Origin: Flammeovirgaceae bacterium UBA976
GTDB lineage: Bacteria; Bacteroidota; Bacteroidia; Cytophagales; Cyclobacteriaceae
NCBI GenBank assembly: GCA_002292365.1
Contig: DBBU01000063.1
Span: 11,329-61,118, forward strand
DNA length: 49,790 nt
Direction: 5' to 3'
Shown: positions 1-9,011 of the stretch, in pieces
How positions within the stretch are numbered: the first letter of the stretch is position 1
How the letters are laid out: every line of letters starts with the position of its first letter
The notes under the pieces: generated by a model
Databases searched by the model: none
What the model saw: only the letters and a program-made list of their open reading frames with translations
What the model was told of the DNA's origin: nothing
Program-made: the position numbers and the translations under genes

Positions 1-21
1 TGCAAACTTTACTCGATTTTT

Positions 22-2154
22 TTAAGATTCTCTTAAAATTAATAATTGCTCCTTAAGTGCTATAACTTCTTTCTCAGCCGATTCAATTTTCTGATAAAAT
101 TCTAATTTTAATTTGTCGGCATTCTTTGATGAAGCAAAAAAATCAATATTGGTTTTCCAAATATTAATATCATTTTCTAAAGATGATATTTTCTTCTTTA
201 TTTGACCCTCTTTTTGATTTAATTTAAGATGAGATTGAGGTCTTTTTTTCAATTTAGAAATCTCGAGTTGTATTTTAATTTCATTTCGTTCACCCTCAGA
301 TATGCCCTCGGCGGTTATCAATGACTTTATTGTTTCATCATAAAGCCCATTTATTTTTTTAATATCATTTCTTGGCACAAAGCCAATAGCCATATAAGCA
401 TCTACTAGATTAAAAATTTCATCAAAACCAATTTTTGAAGATTTGGCTAATGCTCCCAATTGTTCTATTACTGCTTTTTTCTTATTTAAATTTTCCTCAA
501 AAACTTCGTTTTGAACTTTATATCCTGATCTTTTCTCATCAAAAAATGCATCACTAATTCCCTTAAATTGATCATAAATTTTATTCCCGTATTTATTCGG
601 CACATGACCTATCTCACGCCAATTTTGCTGCAGTAATTTCAATCCTTCCGAAATTTTATCGCTATCCTCTTCAGAATCAACTAAGGACTGTGCTTGTTCA
701 ATCAGGTTTCTTTTGGAAATCAAATTCGCGACTTTTTTTGACTCAAATACTTGAATGAAGGCTCGTTTTTTCGAAAAGAATTTCTTATATACTCCCCAAA
801 ATAACTTATTGGTCTCCTTTGATTTTTCGCGGGGCATCTCCCCAATCGCTTCCCAATCCTTTTGGAAGTTCATTAATAAGTTTGCAGCCTTATTCCAATC
901 TGTAATTTTTTCAGAATCAAAATCTTCATACTTCTTAACTACTGAAATAATCTCCTTTTTTTTCTCAAAATTTTCAAGGAGCACGCTCTTAAAACTTTCT
1001 ATAAACTCCTTTCTCTTCTCATAAACCTTATCCGAAGCCTGCTTGAATCTTTGCCAAAGATTTTCTTGTTCATCCCTAGGCACAGGTCCCACTTTTTTAT
1101 ATTCCTCATGGAGTTCATTGAGCTCTTTGATGGTAGTATTAGAGCTCTGTTTAGAGGAAAGCTTTTCTGCCTTTTCACACAACTCCTTTTTGGCCATTAA
1201 ATTTTTCTTTCGATCTAAATCTTTCAATTCAAAATAGATACTTCGAGAATCGTAAAAACGATCTAGCAAAGCATTGTAGTTGGCCCAAAGAAGTTTGTGC
1301 TGATTCCCTGGAACTGGACCTATATCTTGCCAGGACTGCTGCAGACCTTTGACAACTTTAATATTGATATCAAAATTATTGTTAATGATGTCCCGCAATT
1401 GATCTAAAATCAGATTTTTCTTTTTAAGATTCACCTCTCTTTGATCCTGAATCTGAGCATAATGCTCATTCTTTCTTTTATTTAAATCATGATATATGGA
1501 TTCGAATTTTTGATCTATCTCATCTCCATTATAGAAGAAATCAGCTACCTCAGCTCCTTCTTCTTTAAGAAAAACATTTAAGGCAAGAGCTTTTGATTCC
1601 TCAAAAAGCTCATCAAATCTCGCTTTTAAGTTTCGAAGACTATTAGCCATTTGTTTAAGATCTGTTTCTTTTTGAAGTTCCGCTATATGCGCCACTAATT
1701 TCTCTTTGGGAAATTGAGTGAAATCCTCATTGACCGTTGTTTCAGGAGGCGCTAATTTTTGACTAGCTGTTTCCTTTTCTTGTCCTTTGATACCTTCCAC
1801 GTCCGTATTTAATGATAGCTCAATTTCAACTGGAGTGGTAGACGCAAATTCTCCCTCTTCTTCGCTCTCTGCTGTAGCTAATCCTTGAGCTGCTTTCGCG
1901 GAAGATACGGATACTACTGGGCTTACTATAGACTTTTCATTAAATGACTTCAACGTCTCATCTTCATCAATCTTTTTTTTCTTGTTCGCTACTTTTTTAG
2001 GCTGTTGAACTTTGGAAGTATCCGAAGACATTGTACGCAATTCTTTATTTTTAGTATCATTCATATCTTCCCCTGATAATTCAGCATCTCGCTGAACACT
2101 ATCCGTGAATTGCTTTTCAGCTTTATTCTCCGGCAATGGTTTCTTCTTATTCAT
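22..2154 (-). CDS. DUF349 repeat protein
   Basis: Large hydrophilic cytoplasmic protein (710 aa) with five DUF349-type repeats. Each is recognisable by a W/Y-x-x-(I/V)-G-x-(V/M)-P motif followed by a lysine- and aromatic-rich helix; the motifs begin near residues 275, 352, 434, 512 and 587, a period of 75-82 residues. Residues 1-150 are low-complexity, acidic and lysine-rich, probably disordered. The C-terminal 80 residues are predicted coiled coil. There is no signal peptide or membrane segment. The family is conserved in Bacteroidota but its biochemical role is not established; I do not assign one. It starts 47 bp after the yqgE stop, so it is probably the last gene of a miaE-like/yqgE/DUF349 transcription unit. 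Family assignment is confident, function unknown. Confidence 0.85.
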   Translation of the reverse strand: MNKKKPLPENKAEKQFTDSVQRDAELSGEDMNDTKNKELRTMSSDTSKVQQPKKVANKKKKIDEDETLKSFNEKSIVSPVVSVSSAKAAQGLATAESEEEGEFASTTPVEIELSLNTDVEGIKGQEKETASQKLAPPETTVNEDFTQFPKEKLVAHIAELQKETDLKQMANSLRNLKARFDELFEESKALALNVFLKEEGAEVADFFYNGDEIDQKFESIYHDLNKRKNEHYAQIQDQREVNLKKKNLILDQLRDIINNNFDINIKVVKGLQQSWQDIGPVPGNQHKLLWANYNALLDRFYDSRSIYFELKDLDRKKNLMAKKELCEKAEKLSSKQSSNTTIKELNELHEEYKKVGPVPRDEQENLWQRFKQASDKVYEKRKEFIESFKSVLLENFEKKKEIISVVKKYEDFDSEKITDWNKAANLLMNFQKDWEAIGEMPREKSKETNKLFWGVYKKFFSKKRAFIQVFESKKVANLISKRNLIEQAQSLVDSEEDSDKISEGLKLLQQNWREIGHVPNKYGNKIYDQFKGISDAFFDEKRSGYKVQNEVFEENLNKKKAVIEQLGALAKSSKIGFDEIFNLVDAYMAIGFVPRNDIKKINGLYDETIKSLITAEGISEGERNEIKIQLEISKLKKRPQSHLKLNQKEGQIKKKISSLENDINIWKTNIDFFASSKNADKLKLEFYQKIESAEKEVIALKEQLLILRES

Positions 2155-2201
2155 ATCTTCTAGTCACAAACCTAATCTTACTTAAACTTAAGCATCTACA
2201 C

Positions 2202-2780
2202 TTAATTTAATCTGGGATCGACAGGATAATTGGAAATTAATCTATACTTTCCCCCCATTTCCCTTAAAACTTTCTTCCACAAATCTTGAGATGAAAAATC
2301 AAAAATGAGGTTTTCATCCTTATTTTGGTAAACAATCCAAGATTTAGTTTTCAATTCTTCCATTAATTGTCCGGGTGACCACCCCGAATAACCCACAAAA
2401 AATCGGTAATTTTTTTCATCTATTTGATGAGTATTTATGCGAGTTAATAAACGATTGAAATCCCCACCCCAAACCAATTGTTCTCCAAGAGATTGACCTG
2501 ATTCCATTTCAAGCACATCCTTATGCACAAAGTGCAAAGTATCATGTTGCACTGGGCCGCCCACATACAATGGAGCATCAAAATGAGCCGCCTCGACAAT
2601 TACATCACTAAAAACACTATTAGATTTTCGATTGAGCACAAATCCTACCGTACCGTTCTCATCATGCTCACAAATCAAAACAACGGTCCTCTCGAAGTTT
2701 GAATCAGGCAAGTAAGGTTGTGAAATTAATAAATCCCCAGGTCCTGGTTCAATCAAATTATCATTAACAAAAAAATTCAT
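2202..2780 (-). CDS. yqgE: YqgE/AlgH family protein (UPF0301)
   Basis: 192 aa, the usual size for the YqgE/AlgH family. The N-terminus carries the hallmark segment GDLLIS-P near residues 15-21, followed by FERTVVLICEHDENGTVGFVLN near residues 29-50, and the later GYSGWSPGQL motif near residues 129-138. These are the conserved blocks of the family. The function is unsettled; AlgH was named as a regulator in Pseudomonas, but a DNA-binding role is not evident here. It begins 4 bp after the stop of the MiaE-like gene on the same strand, so the two are almost certainly cotranscribed. Confidence 0.92.
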   Translation of the reverse strand: MNFFVNDNLIEPGPGDLLISQPYLPDSNFERTVVLICEHDENGTVGFVLNRKSNSVFSDVIVEAAHFDAPLYVGGPVQHDTLHFVHKDVLEMESGQSLGEQLVWGGDFNRLLTRINTHQIDEKNYRFFVGYSGWSPGQLMEELKTKSWIVYQNKDENLIFDFSSQDLWKKVLREMGGKYRLISNYPVDPRLN

Positions 2781-2784
2781 TATC

Positions 2785-3369
2785 TCAATGCAAAGCTGCC
2801 TTAATCGGTAAGGAATCTAAAATTTCAGCTTCAATATCTGTCATTTCCCCTAGTCTTTTATAGACTCTCTTTTCGTCAAAATAGTTTAAACACATCCGAA
2901 CAAAAACCTCACCATGACGTGCTTCTGAAGCCCAAAGCTTATGATAAAAAGATTTTAAATCTGCTTCATTTATATTTTCATATACCAATTTAAATCGTTC
3001 AGCCCCTCTGGTTTCTACCAAAGAAGCCAATAACAATCGATCCATAAATCGCTCTTCACGACCACTTCTGCAACTTTCAATCAATTGTTTTACATAAAAA
3101 TCTTGACCAATCTCATGCGGTAACATGATGCCCCGTGATTCCATAATTTGATGTACCTCTTTAAAATGTTCTAGCTCTTCAATACCAATGTCTATCAGTT
3201 CGCCTAAAATCTCTTTCCTATTCGGGTATTTGGCAACAAAACTCATGGCCATAGCTGATGCTTTCCGCTCACAATTGGCATGATCCGTTAAAAAAGTATC
3301 AAAATCAGCAATAACAGCGTTGATCCAATCATTACTGCTCGATATCTTTAGGTCTATTCTGTACTTCAA
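2785..3369 (-). CDS. miaE: MiaE-like tRNA hydroxylase (diiron)
   Basis: 194-aa ferritin-like diiron protein of the MiaE type, which hydroxylates the isopentenyl group of ms2i6A37 in tRNAs reading codons that start with U. Candidate iron ligands are visible in order: E-x-x-H in EELEHF near residues 65-70, E in ETRGAERF near 117-124, and E-x-x-H in EARHGEVF near 148-155. The start is a TTG codon at 3367-3369; the codon immediately before it is an in-frame TAA, so no earlier start is possible, and the next methionine lies inside the fold. It is divergent from pdxH (71 bp between starts) and followed at 4 bp by yqgE. Substrate identity is inferred from family membership. Confidence 0.88.
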   Translation of the reverse strand: MKYRIDLKISSSNDWINAVIADFDTFLTDHANCERKASAMAMSFVAKYPNRKEILGELIDIGIEELEHFKEVHQIMESRGIMLPHEIGQDFYVKQLIESCRSGREERFMDRLLLASLVETRGAERFKLVYENINEADLKSFYHKLWASEARHGEVFVRMCLNYFDEKRVYKRLGEMTDIEAEILDSLPIKAALH

Positions 3370-3440
3370 TTAACTTAGCCTTTTAGTTGGACAAAGAAAG
3401 GTATTTTATTCTACTTATTAAAAAACCCTTTTATCATATT

Positions 3441-4079
3441 ATGAATGACTTATCAAATTTAAGAAAAGAATATGCGCAAGCACAACTTACTGCTGATTCC
3501 TTAGAAAAATCACCTTTTTCACAATTTCAAAAATGGTTTGATCAAGCATTAAAGGCGACTATTTTAGAACCCAATGCCATGGTTTTAAGCACGGTAGATA
3601 TCCATAATACACCTAAGCAACGTACCGTATTACTCAAGTATTTTAATCCTCTAGGGTTTGTTTTTTTTACAAATTACACTTCTAGAAAAGCACAACATTT
3701 AGCAACCAATCCCAGTGCTTCCCTCCTTTTTCCATGGAATGCTCTTGAAAGGCAAGTAATCGTAACGGGTAAAGTCGAGCGGATTCCCGTCGAAGAATCA
3801 AAAGCCTATTTTTTCAGTAGACCTTATGGTAGCCAATTGGGCGCGTGGGTAAGTAAGCAAAGTAGTGTCATTGATTCAAGGCAAGTTTTGGAAACCCGAC
3901 TCTCCGAGCTCAAGCAACAATTTCTTGAAGGAGAAGTTCCTTTTCCTGATTTTTGGGGAGGTTACCGATTGATGCCTGAAAGCATGGAATTCTGGCAAGG
4001 GGGTGTGAATAGATTACATGATCGGATCCTCTATAATCGCGTTGAATCAGCATGGACCTTGGTACGACTTTCTCCTTGA
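3441..4079 (+). CDS. pdxH: Pyridoxamine 5'-phosphate oxidase
   Basis: FMN-dependent oxidase converting pyridoxamine- or pyridoxine-5'-phosphate to pyridoxal 5'-phosphate, in the cytoplasm. I place the start at the ATG at 3441 (212 aa), not the in-frame TTG at 3387, because PdxH proteins begin with a segment like MNDLSNLRKEYAQ and are about 210-220 aa long. Seen: the FMN/PLP-binding block TPKQRTVLLKYF, the YTSRKAQHL segment, the SRPYGSQLGAWVSKQS region, and the family C-terminus with FWQGG-NRLHDR and a final LVRLSP. The gene overlaps the downstream glycosyltransferase by 28 bp. PLP supplied by this enzyme is the cofactor of ilvE and thrC elsewhere in the window, though no regulatory link is seen. 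Confidence 0.95.
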   Translation: MNDLSNLRKEYAQAQLTADSLEKSPFSQFQKWFDQALKATILEPNAMVLSTVDIHNTPKQRTVLLKYFNPLGFVFFTNYTSRKAQHLATNPSASLLFPWNALERQVIVTGKVERIPVEESKAYFFSRPYGSQLGAWVSKQSSVIDSRQVLETRLSELKQQFLEGEVPFPDFWGGYRLMPESMEFWQGGVNRLHDRILYNRVESAWTLVRLSP

Positions 4080-5296
4080 GCAAAGATTATTATTTCGAAC
4101 GATACGCTTGGAAGACTCCCCTGATTCCCCATTTCGATCCACCGTCAGATTTGGAAATGGTTGTAGTGATTCCAGCCTATAAAGAATCCCAACTAGATCT
4201 GGCAGTCCATTCTCTATTGGCTTGTAGCGAAGTAGCGTGCCGAGTGATCCTATTAATAGTCATTAATGCTCCCGAACAAAGTTCTTTAGATGACCTCAAT
4301 CTCAATCAAAGAGCTTACGAGGAAATAAAACAGATTAAGGGTACCGATCAAATCACCATTCAAGTCGTAAATATAGGGTTACCTCAAAAAAAAGCAGGAG
4401 TGGGTTTAGCCAGAAAAATTGGATTAGACGAAGCGGTCCGGTGGTTCAAAAAACTCAATCATTCTGGTATTCTCGTTTGCTTCGATGGGGATTGTCGGTG
4501 TAGTGATACTTATTTATCCGCCATTTACAGCGCCTACAAAAATCAAAATTTAAATGCGGGCATTTTAGCTTATGAACATCCTTTAGACCTCGAAAGTGGT
4601 ATCATTCCCTATGAATTGGGTTTAAGGTATTATACAGATAGCCTACGCTATTCAGGTTACCCCAACGTTCATCAAACATTGGGCAGCTGTATTACCATAA
4701 ACTCGGATCATTATTGCAAGCACGGAGGAATGAATACTAAAAAAGCGGGCGAAGATTTCTATTTCCTCAATAAAATAGTACGCAAGCCTGGCTTTGCTGA
4801 AATCAATGAAGCGTTGGTTTATCCTGCCGCTAGAATTTCTGATCGAGTTCCCTTTGGTACCGGTAGGGCACTTATTGGTTATCAGGTAGATAAAGAGAAC
4901 ATAATAAGTACCTACAATCCTCTGATTTTTGAAGATATTAAAATATTTATGACCAGCTTACCTGAAATCATTCAAGGTCAATCACCCAATTTTCCTACAG
5001 CCATTCAAAAATTTCTAAACGCCGTTGACTTTTATCAAAAACTTGATAAATTATTGAAAAATTGCAGGAATTTAACCTCCTTTTACAAACAATTTTATGA
5101 TTGGTTTGATTATTTCATGATATTGAAAATGATTCATTTTTCGAGAGATCACGTTCATACCAACACCCCTCTTGAGGCGGGTCTGAATCATCTAAATGAG
5201 ACTTATTGGAAAATAGATTCCTTCAACACCCTGACACCTAAAGATCAACTCATAAAAATCCGAGCATTGAATCGATCAGGTGAAACATCTCTTTAA
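4052..5296 (+). CDS. Family 2-like glycosyltransferase, acceptor unknown
   Basis: 414 aa. A GT-A fold is indicated by the nucleotide-sugar entry strand MVVVIPAYKES near residues 36-46, a DGD metal-binding (DxD) motif at residues 145-147 within LVCFDGDCRCSDTY, and a later GGMNTKKAGEDFYFLNKI segment resembling the catalytic ED region of family 2 enzymes. No transmembrane segment is obvious, so it is probably cytoplasmic or peripheral. The start at 4052 lies inside pdxH, a 28-bp overlap in a different frame. pdxH retains a complete family C-terminus, so the overlap is not caused by a truncated neighbour. Donor and acceptor cannot be told from the sequence. Confidence 0.8.
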   Translation: MDLGTTFSLSKDYYFERYAWKTPLIPHFDPPSDLEMVVVIPAYKESQLDLAVHSLLACSEVACRVILLIVINAPEQSSLDDLNLNQRAYEEIKQIKGTDQITIQVVNIGLPQKKAGVGLARKIGLDEAVRWFKKLNHSGILVCFDGDCRCSDTYLSAIYSAYKNQNLNAGILAYEHPLDLESGIIPYELGLRYYTDSLRYSGYPNVHQTLGSCITINSDHYCKHGGMNTKKAGEDFYFLNKIVRKPGFAEINEALVYPAARISDRVPFGTGRALIGYQVDKENIISTYNPLIFEDIKIFMTSLPEIIQGQSPNFPTAIQKFLNAVDFYQKLDKLLKNCRNLTSFYKQFYDWFDYFMILKMIHFSRDHVHTNTPLEAGLNHLNETYWKIDSFNTLTPKDQLIKIRALNRSGETSL

Positions 5297-5413
5297 AGTG
5301 CTGCATATTTAAATAGAGGGAGTTGAAGATAATGATTGTTCAACCTTAATATCATAAGGAATCAGTGATGATTTTTACATATTTAAGTAAACAGGCAACG
5401 ACATGCCTTCGCA

Positions 5414-6139
5414 TCAGACCAAATCAAATAAATTTTTAACTCCTAACGACTGCCGTTGAACAAAGCCTTCACCAAAAGAAACACCAATCCGATGGCCCCA
5501 TTCACGCGAACGCGCTTCGATGAGCTTCAAAAAATCCGGATTTGAAATATAAGTATCGGGCTCCTTACTTTTTGGATCAAAAAATTGAGATTTGAAAACT
5601 CTGATGGCCGCCATCTTCTCCTCCATATGAGCTGTTATATCACAAATAAAGTCAGGTTCTAAGGAGACACTTTGGATATAATGGTAAACTTTTTTAGGTC
5701 TCCAAGGCGATTGAATTCTTTTTTCGTCTTCTGTCTCGATTTTGACTAAACCAGATTTAAAGACTGCTTCCTCGATGAGTTCTGCCGCACGTACATGGTC
5801 AGGATGTCGATCGTAAAGTGCATTGGCGAGTATGATTTCCGGTCGGAACTTTCGCAACACCTTGATCACACGCAATTGATTTTCAAAGCTCAAATCAAAT
5901 TTAGCGTCAGATAAGCCCAGATTCTCGCGCATAGAAAGTCCCATGATTTCAGAAGCCTCAGCAGACTCTTTTTGCCTTGTTGCAGGCGTCCCACGCGTAC
6001 TCATCTCACCTTCAGTCAGATCTAATATTCCTGTTGTGTAGCCCTGGCTCTTATGTGCGATAAGCGTCCCACTACAAGAAAGTTCTATGTCATCGGGATG
6101 CGCTGATATGGCCAATATATCCAATTTCATGGGCTCCAT
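5414..6139 (-). CDS. bshB1: Bacillithiol biosynthesis deacetylase BshB1
   Basis: Zinc-dependent PIG-L family deacetylase (241 aa) that removes the acetyl group from GlcNAc-malate in bacillithiol synthesis. Seen: the metal-binding AHPDD motif near residues 13-17, the downstream RHPDHVRAAELI motif near residues 107-118, and the family spacing and length. The start may be M1 or M4 (MKLDILAISAHPDD is the usual N-terminus); the choice does not affect function. It begins 2 bp after the stop of trxB, so thioredoxin reductase and a bacillithiol enzyme are in one transcription unit, consistent with a shared thiol-redox role. BshA and BshC are not in the window. Confidence 0.93.
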   Translation of the reverse strand: MEPMKLDILAISAHPDDIELSCSGTLIAHKSQGYTTGILDLTEGEMSTRGTPATRQKESAEASEIMGLSMRENLGLSDAKFDLSFENQLRVIKVLRKFRPEIILANALYDRHPDHVRAAELIEEAVFKSGLVKIETEDEKRIQSPWRPKKVYHYIQSVSLEPDFICDITAHMEEKMAAIRVFKSQFFDPKSKEPDTYISNPDFLKLIEARSREWGHRIGVSFGEGFVQRQSLGVKNLFDLV

Positions 6140-6141
6140 TA

Positions 6142-7110
6142 TTAGGTTACTTCTGCCAAGTCGACCTCTTTTTGAGCTAGGAACCTTTCGGCATCTAAAG
6201 CCCCCATACAGCCACTTCCTGCTGCCGTCACCGCCTGTCTGTAGATTCTATCTTGAGCATCACCTGTAGCAAAAACTCCTTCAATTTGAGTTTTAGAAGT
6301 TCCAGGTGTTGTAATGATGTAACCACTCTCGTCAAGATCTAATACAGATTCAAAAATCTCCGTATTGGGCTTGTGTCCAATGGCTACGAAAAAACCTGTT
6401 GCATTTAAAACTCTTTTTTCTCCTGTTTTATTATTGAAAATCGCGACACCTTCCACTTGATTTTCTCCGATCAATCCTTCAGTTTCAGTATTCCAAAGTA
6501 TTTCAATATTTTTAGCATTAAATACTCGCTGCTGCATAATTTTAGAAGCCCGCATCTCATCTCTTCTCACAATCATATATACCTTATTGGCCAACTTGGA
6601 GAGATAAGAAGCTTCCTCAGCGGCTGTATCTCCTGCACCCACAACAGCAACGTCTTGTCCTTTAAAGAAGAAGCCATCACAAACGGCACAAGCAGAAACA
6701 CCCTGTCCATTGAGCCTTGTTTCATCGGCTAAGCCTAGCCATTTGGCAGAAGCTCCAGTAGATATAATGACCGAATCAGCTTTCATTTTTTTCTTACCAT
6801 CAATGGTAACTTCATGAGGCCATCCAGAAAAGTCTACATCCGTTACTACTCCATAACGAACATCCGTATCAAAACGCTCTGCCTGTTTTTGAAATTCAAC
6901 CATCATCTGAGGGCCAGTCACCCCCTCAGGATAACCCGGATAATTTTCTACATCTGTAGTGATTGTTAGTTGTCCTCCTGGCTCAGCTCCCGTGTACAAA
7001 ACTGGCTTTAAACCTGCCCGAGCAGCATAAATGGCAGCAGTGTACCCGGCAGGGCCTGAACCAATAATCAAAACTTGAACATGCTCGTTTGTTGTATCTT
7101 CCTCCTTCAT
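6142..7110 (-). CDS. trxB: Thioredoxin reductase
   Basis: 322-aa NADPH-dependent flavoprotein that reduces thioredoxin. Domain order is clear: FAD-binding GSGPAG near residues 17-22, GGQL-TT-VENYPG near 45-59, the redox-active CAVC disulfide at C141/C144, NADPH-binding GAGDTA near 158-163, and the C-terminal FATGDAQD FAD motif. Length is typical of low-molecular-weight bacterial TrxB. A TATATTTG -7-type element lies at 7161-7168 about 50 bp upstream. It is followed at 2 bp by bshB1. Because some FAD reductases near bsh genes act on bacillithiol disulfide, a role with other thiols cannot be excluded, but the sequence is standard TrxB. Confidence 0.95.
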   Translation of the reverse strand: MKEEDTTNEHVQVLIIGSGPAGYTAAIYAARAGLKPVLYTGAEPGGQLTITTDVENYPGYPEGVTGPQMMVEFQKQAERFDTDVRYGVVTDVDFSGWPHEVTIDGKKKMKADSVIISTGASAKWLGLADETRLNGQGVSACAVCDGFFFKGQDVAVVGAGDTAAEEASYLSKLANKVYMIVRRDEMRASKIMQQRVFNAKNIEILWNTETEGLIGENQVEGVAIFNNKTGEKRVLNATGFFVAIGHKPNTEIFESVLDLDESGYIITTPGTSKTQIEGVFATGDAQDRIYRQAVTAAGSGCMGALDAERFLAQKEVDLAEVT

Positions 7111-7160
7111 ATATTCGTTGTAAAAAAATGCTGAAATGCTTGTACTTCAATTTCCGAATA

Positions 7161-7168
7161 CAAATATA
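7161..7168 (-). promoter_or_regulatory. -7 element (TATATTTG) upstream of trxB
   Basis: The minus strand reads TATATTTG, a full match to the Bacteroidota -7 consensus TAnnTTTG. It would give a transcript start near 7154 and a leader of about 45 nt. I see no TTTG at the -33 position, so support is partial. Confidence 0.4.
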
Positions 7169-7283
7169 AGATAGGGAATACTCCTACCCCTTATTTTTTA
7201 ATAAATTTCACAAACACTTAGTGAAGAAATCAAAGGATGACTTTATGACAAATGTTTAAATTAAGAGAAAAATTTGAAATCAA

Positions 7284-9011
7284 TTAATTAAGCCCCTGCG
7301 CGTCGATATAAGCCTGAACCCTCAACTCCATGATAGGCAGGGTGACGGTGCCTTGTGCCAATATAACCTCATGAAAGTCACGAATATCAAACGTAGTGCC
7401 AAGTGATTCTTCTGCTTTTTGACGCAATTCTCGTATTTTCAATTCACCTATCTTATAAGATAAAGCCTGACCTGGCCACGAGATATATCGATCTGTTTCT
7501 GTATTGATTTCATGCAGCGACAGCGCGGTATTCACCGACATGAAATGAACTACTTGATCTCTTCTCCAGCCTTTGGCATGAATGCCCGTATCTACCACCA
7601 ATCTGCAGGCCCGCCACATTTCGTACGTTAACTTTCCAAACTGCTCATACAGCGTAGTATACATACCCATTTCTTCAGCCAGAAACTCACTGTATAAGCC
7701 CCAACCTTCTCCATAAGCTGAAAGATATAAATCACGTCTAAATTGGGGTATACTTCCTCCTAACTCAGCATTTAAGCTTCCTTGCAAATGATGCCCAGGA
7801 ACGGCTTCATGTACAGTGAGCGAAGGAAGGGTATATAAGGTTCTACTGGGTAAATTATAAGTGTTGACCCAATAATATCCAGGTTCTGTGCTCTCAGCAT
7901 CAGTCCCAACATATCTTCCCCCAGTATATTTTGGTGCAATGGCATCAGGAACCGGTACTACACCATATGGTTTACGTGGGAGCGTCTTAAAAAAGCGAGG
8001 CAACTGAGCATCCACCCGTTTGGCCATGTCACGAGCAATCATCAATAATTCCTTGGGCGTGGTAGCATAAAACTGCTTATCCGTTCTCAGAAAAGTTAAA
8101 AAATCTTCAAAACTCCCTTTAAATTTTAAATCTTCAATAACCTGCTCCATCTCAGTCCTGATTCTATTGACCTCATTCAGTCCTATTTGATGAATACTCT
8201 CTGCAGTATACTCGGTACTGGTGGTATAAAAATCAATTCGATTCTGATAATATTCATGGCCATTTGGCGTTTCAGAAATACCGAGAGTTGTTCTGGTATT
8301 AGGTAAATATACCGACTCAAAAAAATCTTTAATCCTTACAAACTGTGGAATCACCTGAGTCTCAATGGCCAATTTAGCAGCTGCTAAGACCGAATCTTGT
8401 TGGGCTTGGGTTAACCCTTTTGGCAACTTTTTGAAAGGTTCATAGTAATAGCTTTGATCGTATGATGAAACAATGTGATCTTCATAAGTAGACTGATATC
8501 CCTCAAAAATGACCAAGGGCTGAGAAAGCCCTTTTTCCAGACCTGCTCGTAGATTAATGAAATGCTGGTCTACAAATTCTGGTATTGCATTCAATTTATT
8601 TAAATAAGACTTCACTTGTTCAAAATCATTTAAAGGTTTTACCTCGTAAGTAAGATTGCTGTGAAATCCAGCATCTGATAGGATGGGATTTAAATACCTA
8701 TCATAGCTATAGAAATCTATTTTTTCTTGTAGGACAAAAGCGAGTAAAACAGCTGAAATTTGGTCATTTTCATCAAATTTCATAGTAGAAAGTTGAGCAA
8801 GTTCACGCTTTAAGCTATCAGCAAATTGAGCTTCTTGGGCATGATATGCTTTCGTGTAAAGTCCCAGCGGATAACGTATTCTATCAAATCCCTTATGTTC
8901 TTGAAAGGTATCTATCAAGTCCGTTAACTTCTGTTTATCATCTACAGATGGTGCTTGGCAACTAAGTGTAATTACAACTATTAAACCTAAAAAGTATTTT
9001 GATTTTTTCAT
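7284..9011 (-). CDS. DUF885 family metallopeptidase-like lipoprotein
   Basis: 575 aa. N-terminal lipoprotein signal with the lipobox ending at C18 (TLSC), so it is probably anchored in the outer or cytoplasmic membrane facing the periplasm. The body is a DUF885 domain. Residues 401-408 are HEAVPGHH, an HExxxxH-type zinc-binding motif characteristic of the family, followed by EGWGLYSE at 435-442 supplying a likely third ligand. Family members are annotated as putative M3-like peptidases and substrates are unknown. The gene stands alone on the minus strand, with 173 bp before trxB and about 600 bp of non-coding DNA upstream. Confidence 0.88.
   Translation of the reverse strand: MKKSKYFLGLIVVITLSCQAPSVDDKQKLTDLIDTFQEHKGFDRIRYPLGLYTKAYHAQEAQFADSLKRELAQLSTMKFDENDQISAVLLAFVLQEKIDFYSYDRYLNPILSDAGFHSNLTYEVKPLNDFEQVKSYLNKLNAIPEFVDQHFINLRAGLEKGLSQPLVIFEGYQSTYEDHIVSSYDQSYYYEPFKKLPKGLTQAQQDSVLAAAKLAIETQVIPQFVRIKDFFESVYLPNTRTTLGISETPNGHEYYQNRIDFYTTSTEYTAESIHQIGLNEVNRIRTEMEQVIEDLKFKGSFEDFLTFLRTDKQFYATTPKELLMIARDMAKRVDAQLPRFFKTLPRKPYGVVPVPDAIAPKYTGGRYVGTDAESTEPGYYWVNTYNLPSRTLYTLPSLTVHEAVPGHHLQGSLNAELGGSIPQFRRDLYLSAYGEGWGLYSEFLAEEMGMYTTLYEQFGKLTYEMWRACRLVVDTGIHAKGWRRDQVVHFMSVNTALSLHEINTETDRYISWPGQALSYKIGELKIRELRQKAEESLGTTFDIRDFHEVILAQGTVTLPIMELRVQAYIDAQGLN

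Noticed and set aside
21..37. Inverted repeat TTTAAGA / TCTTAAA at the end of the DUF349 gene as a terminator
   Set aside because: It overlaps the final codons and, on the transcript strand, is followed by A rather than T.
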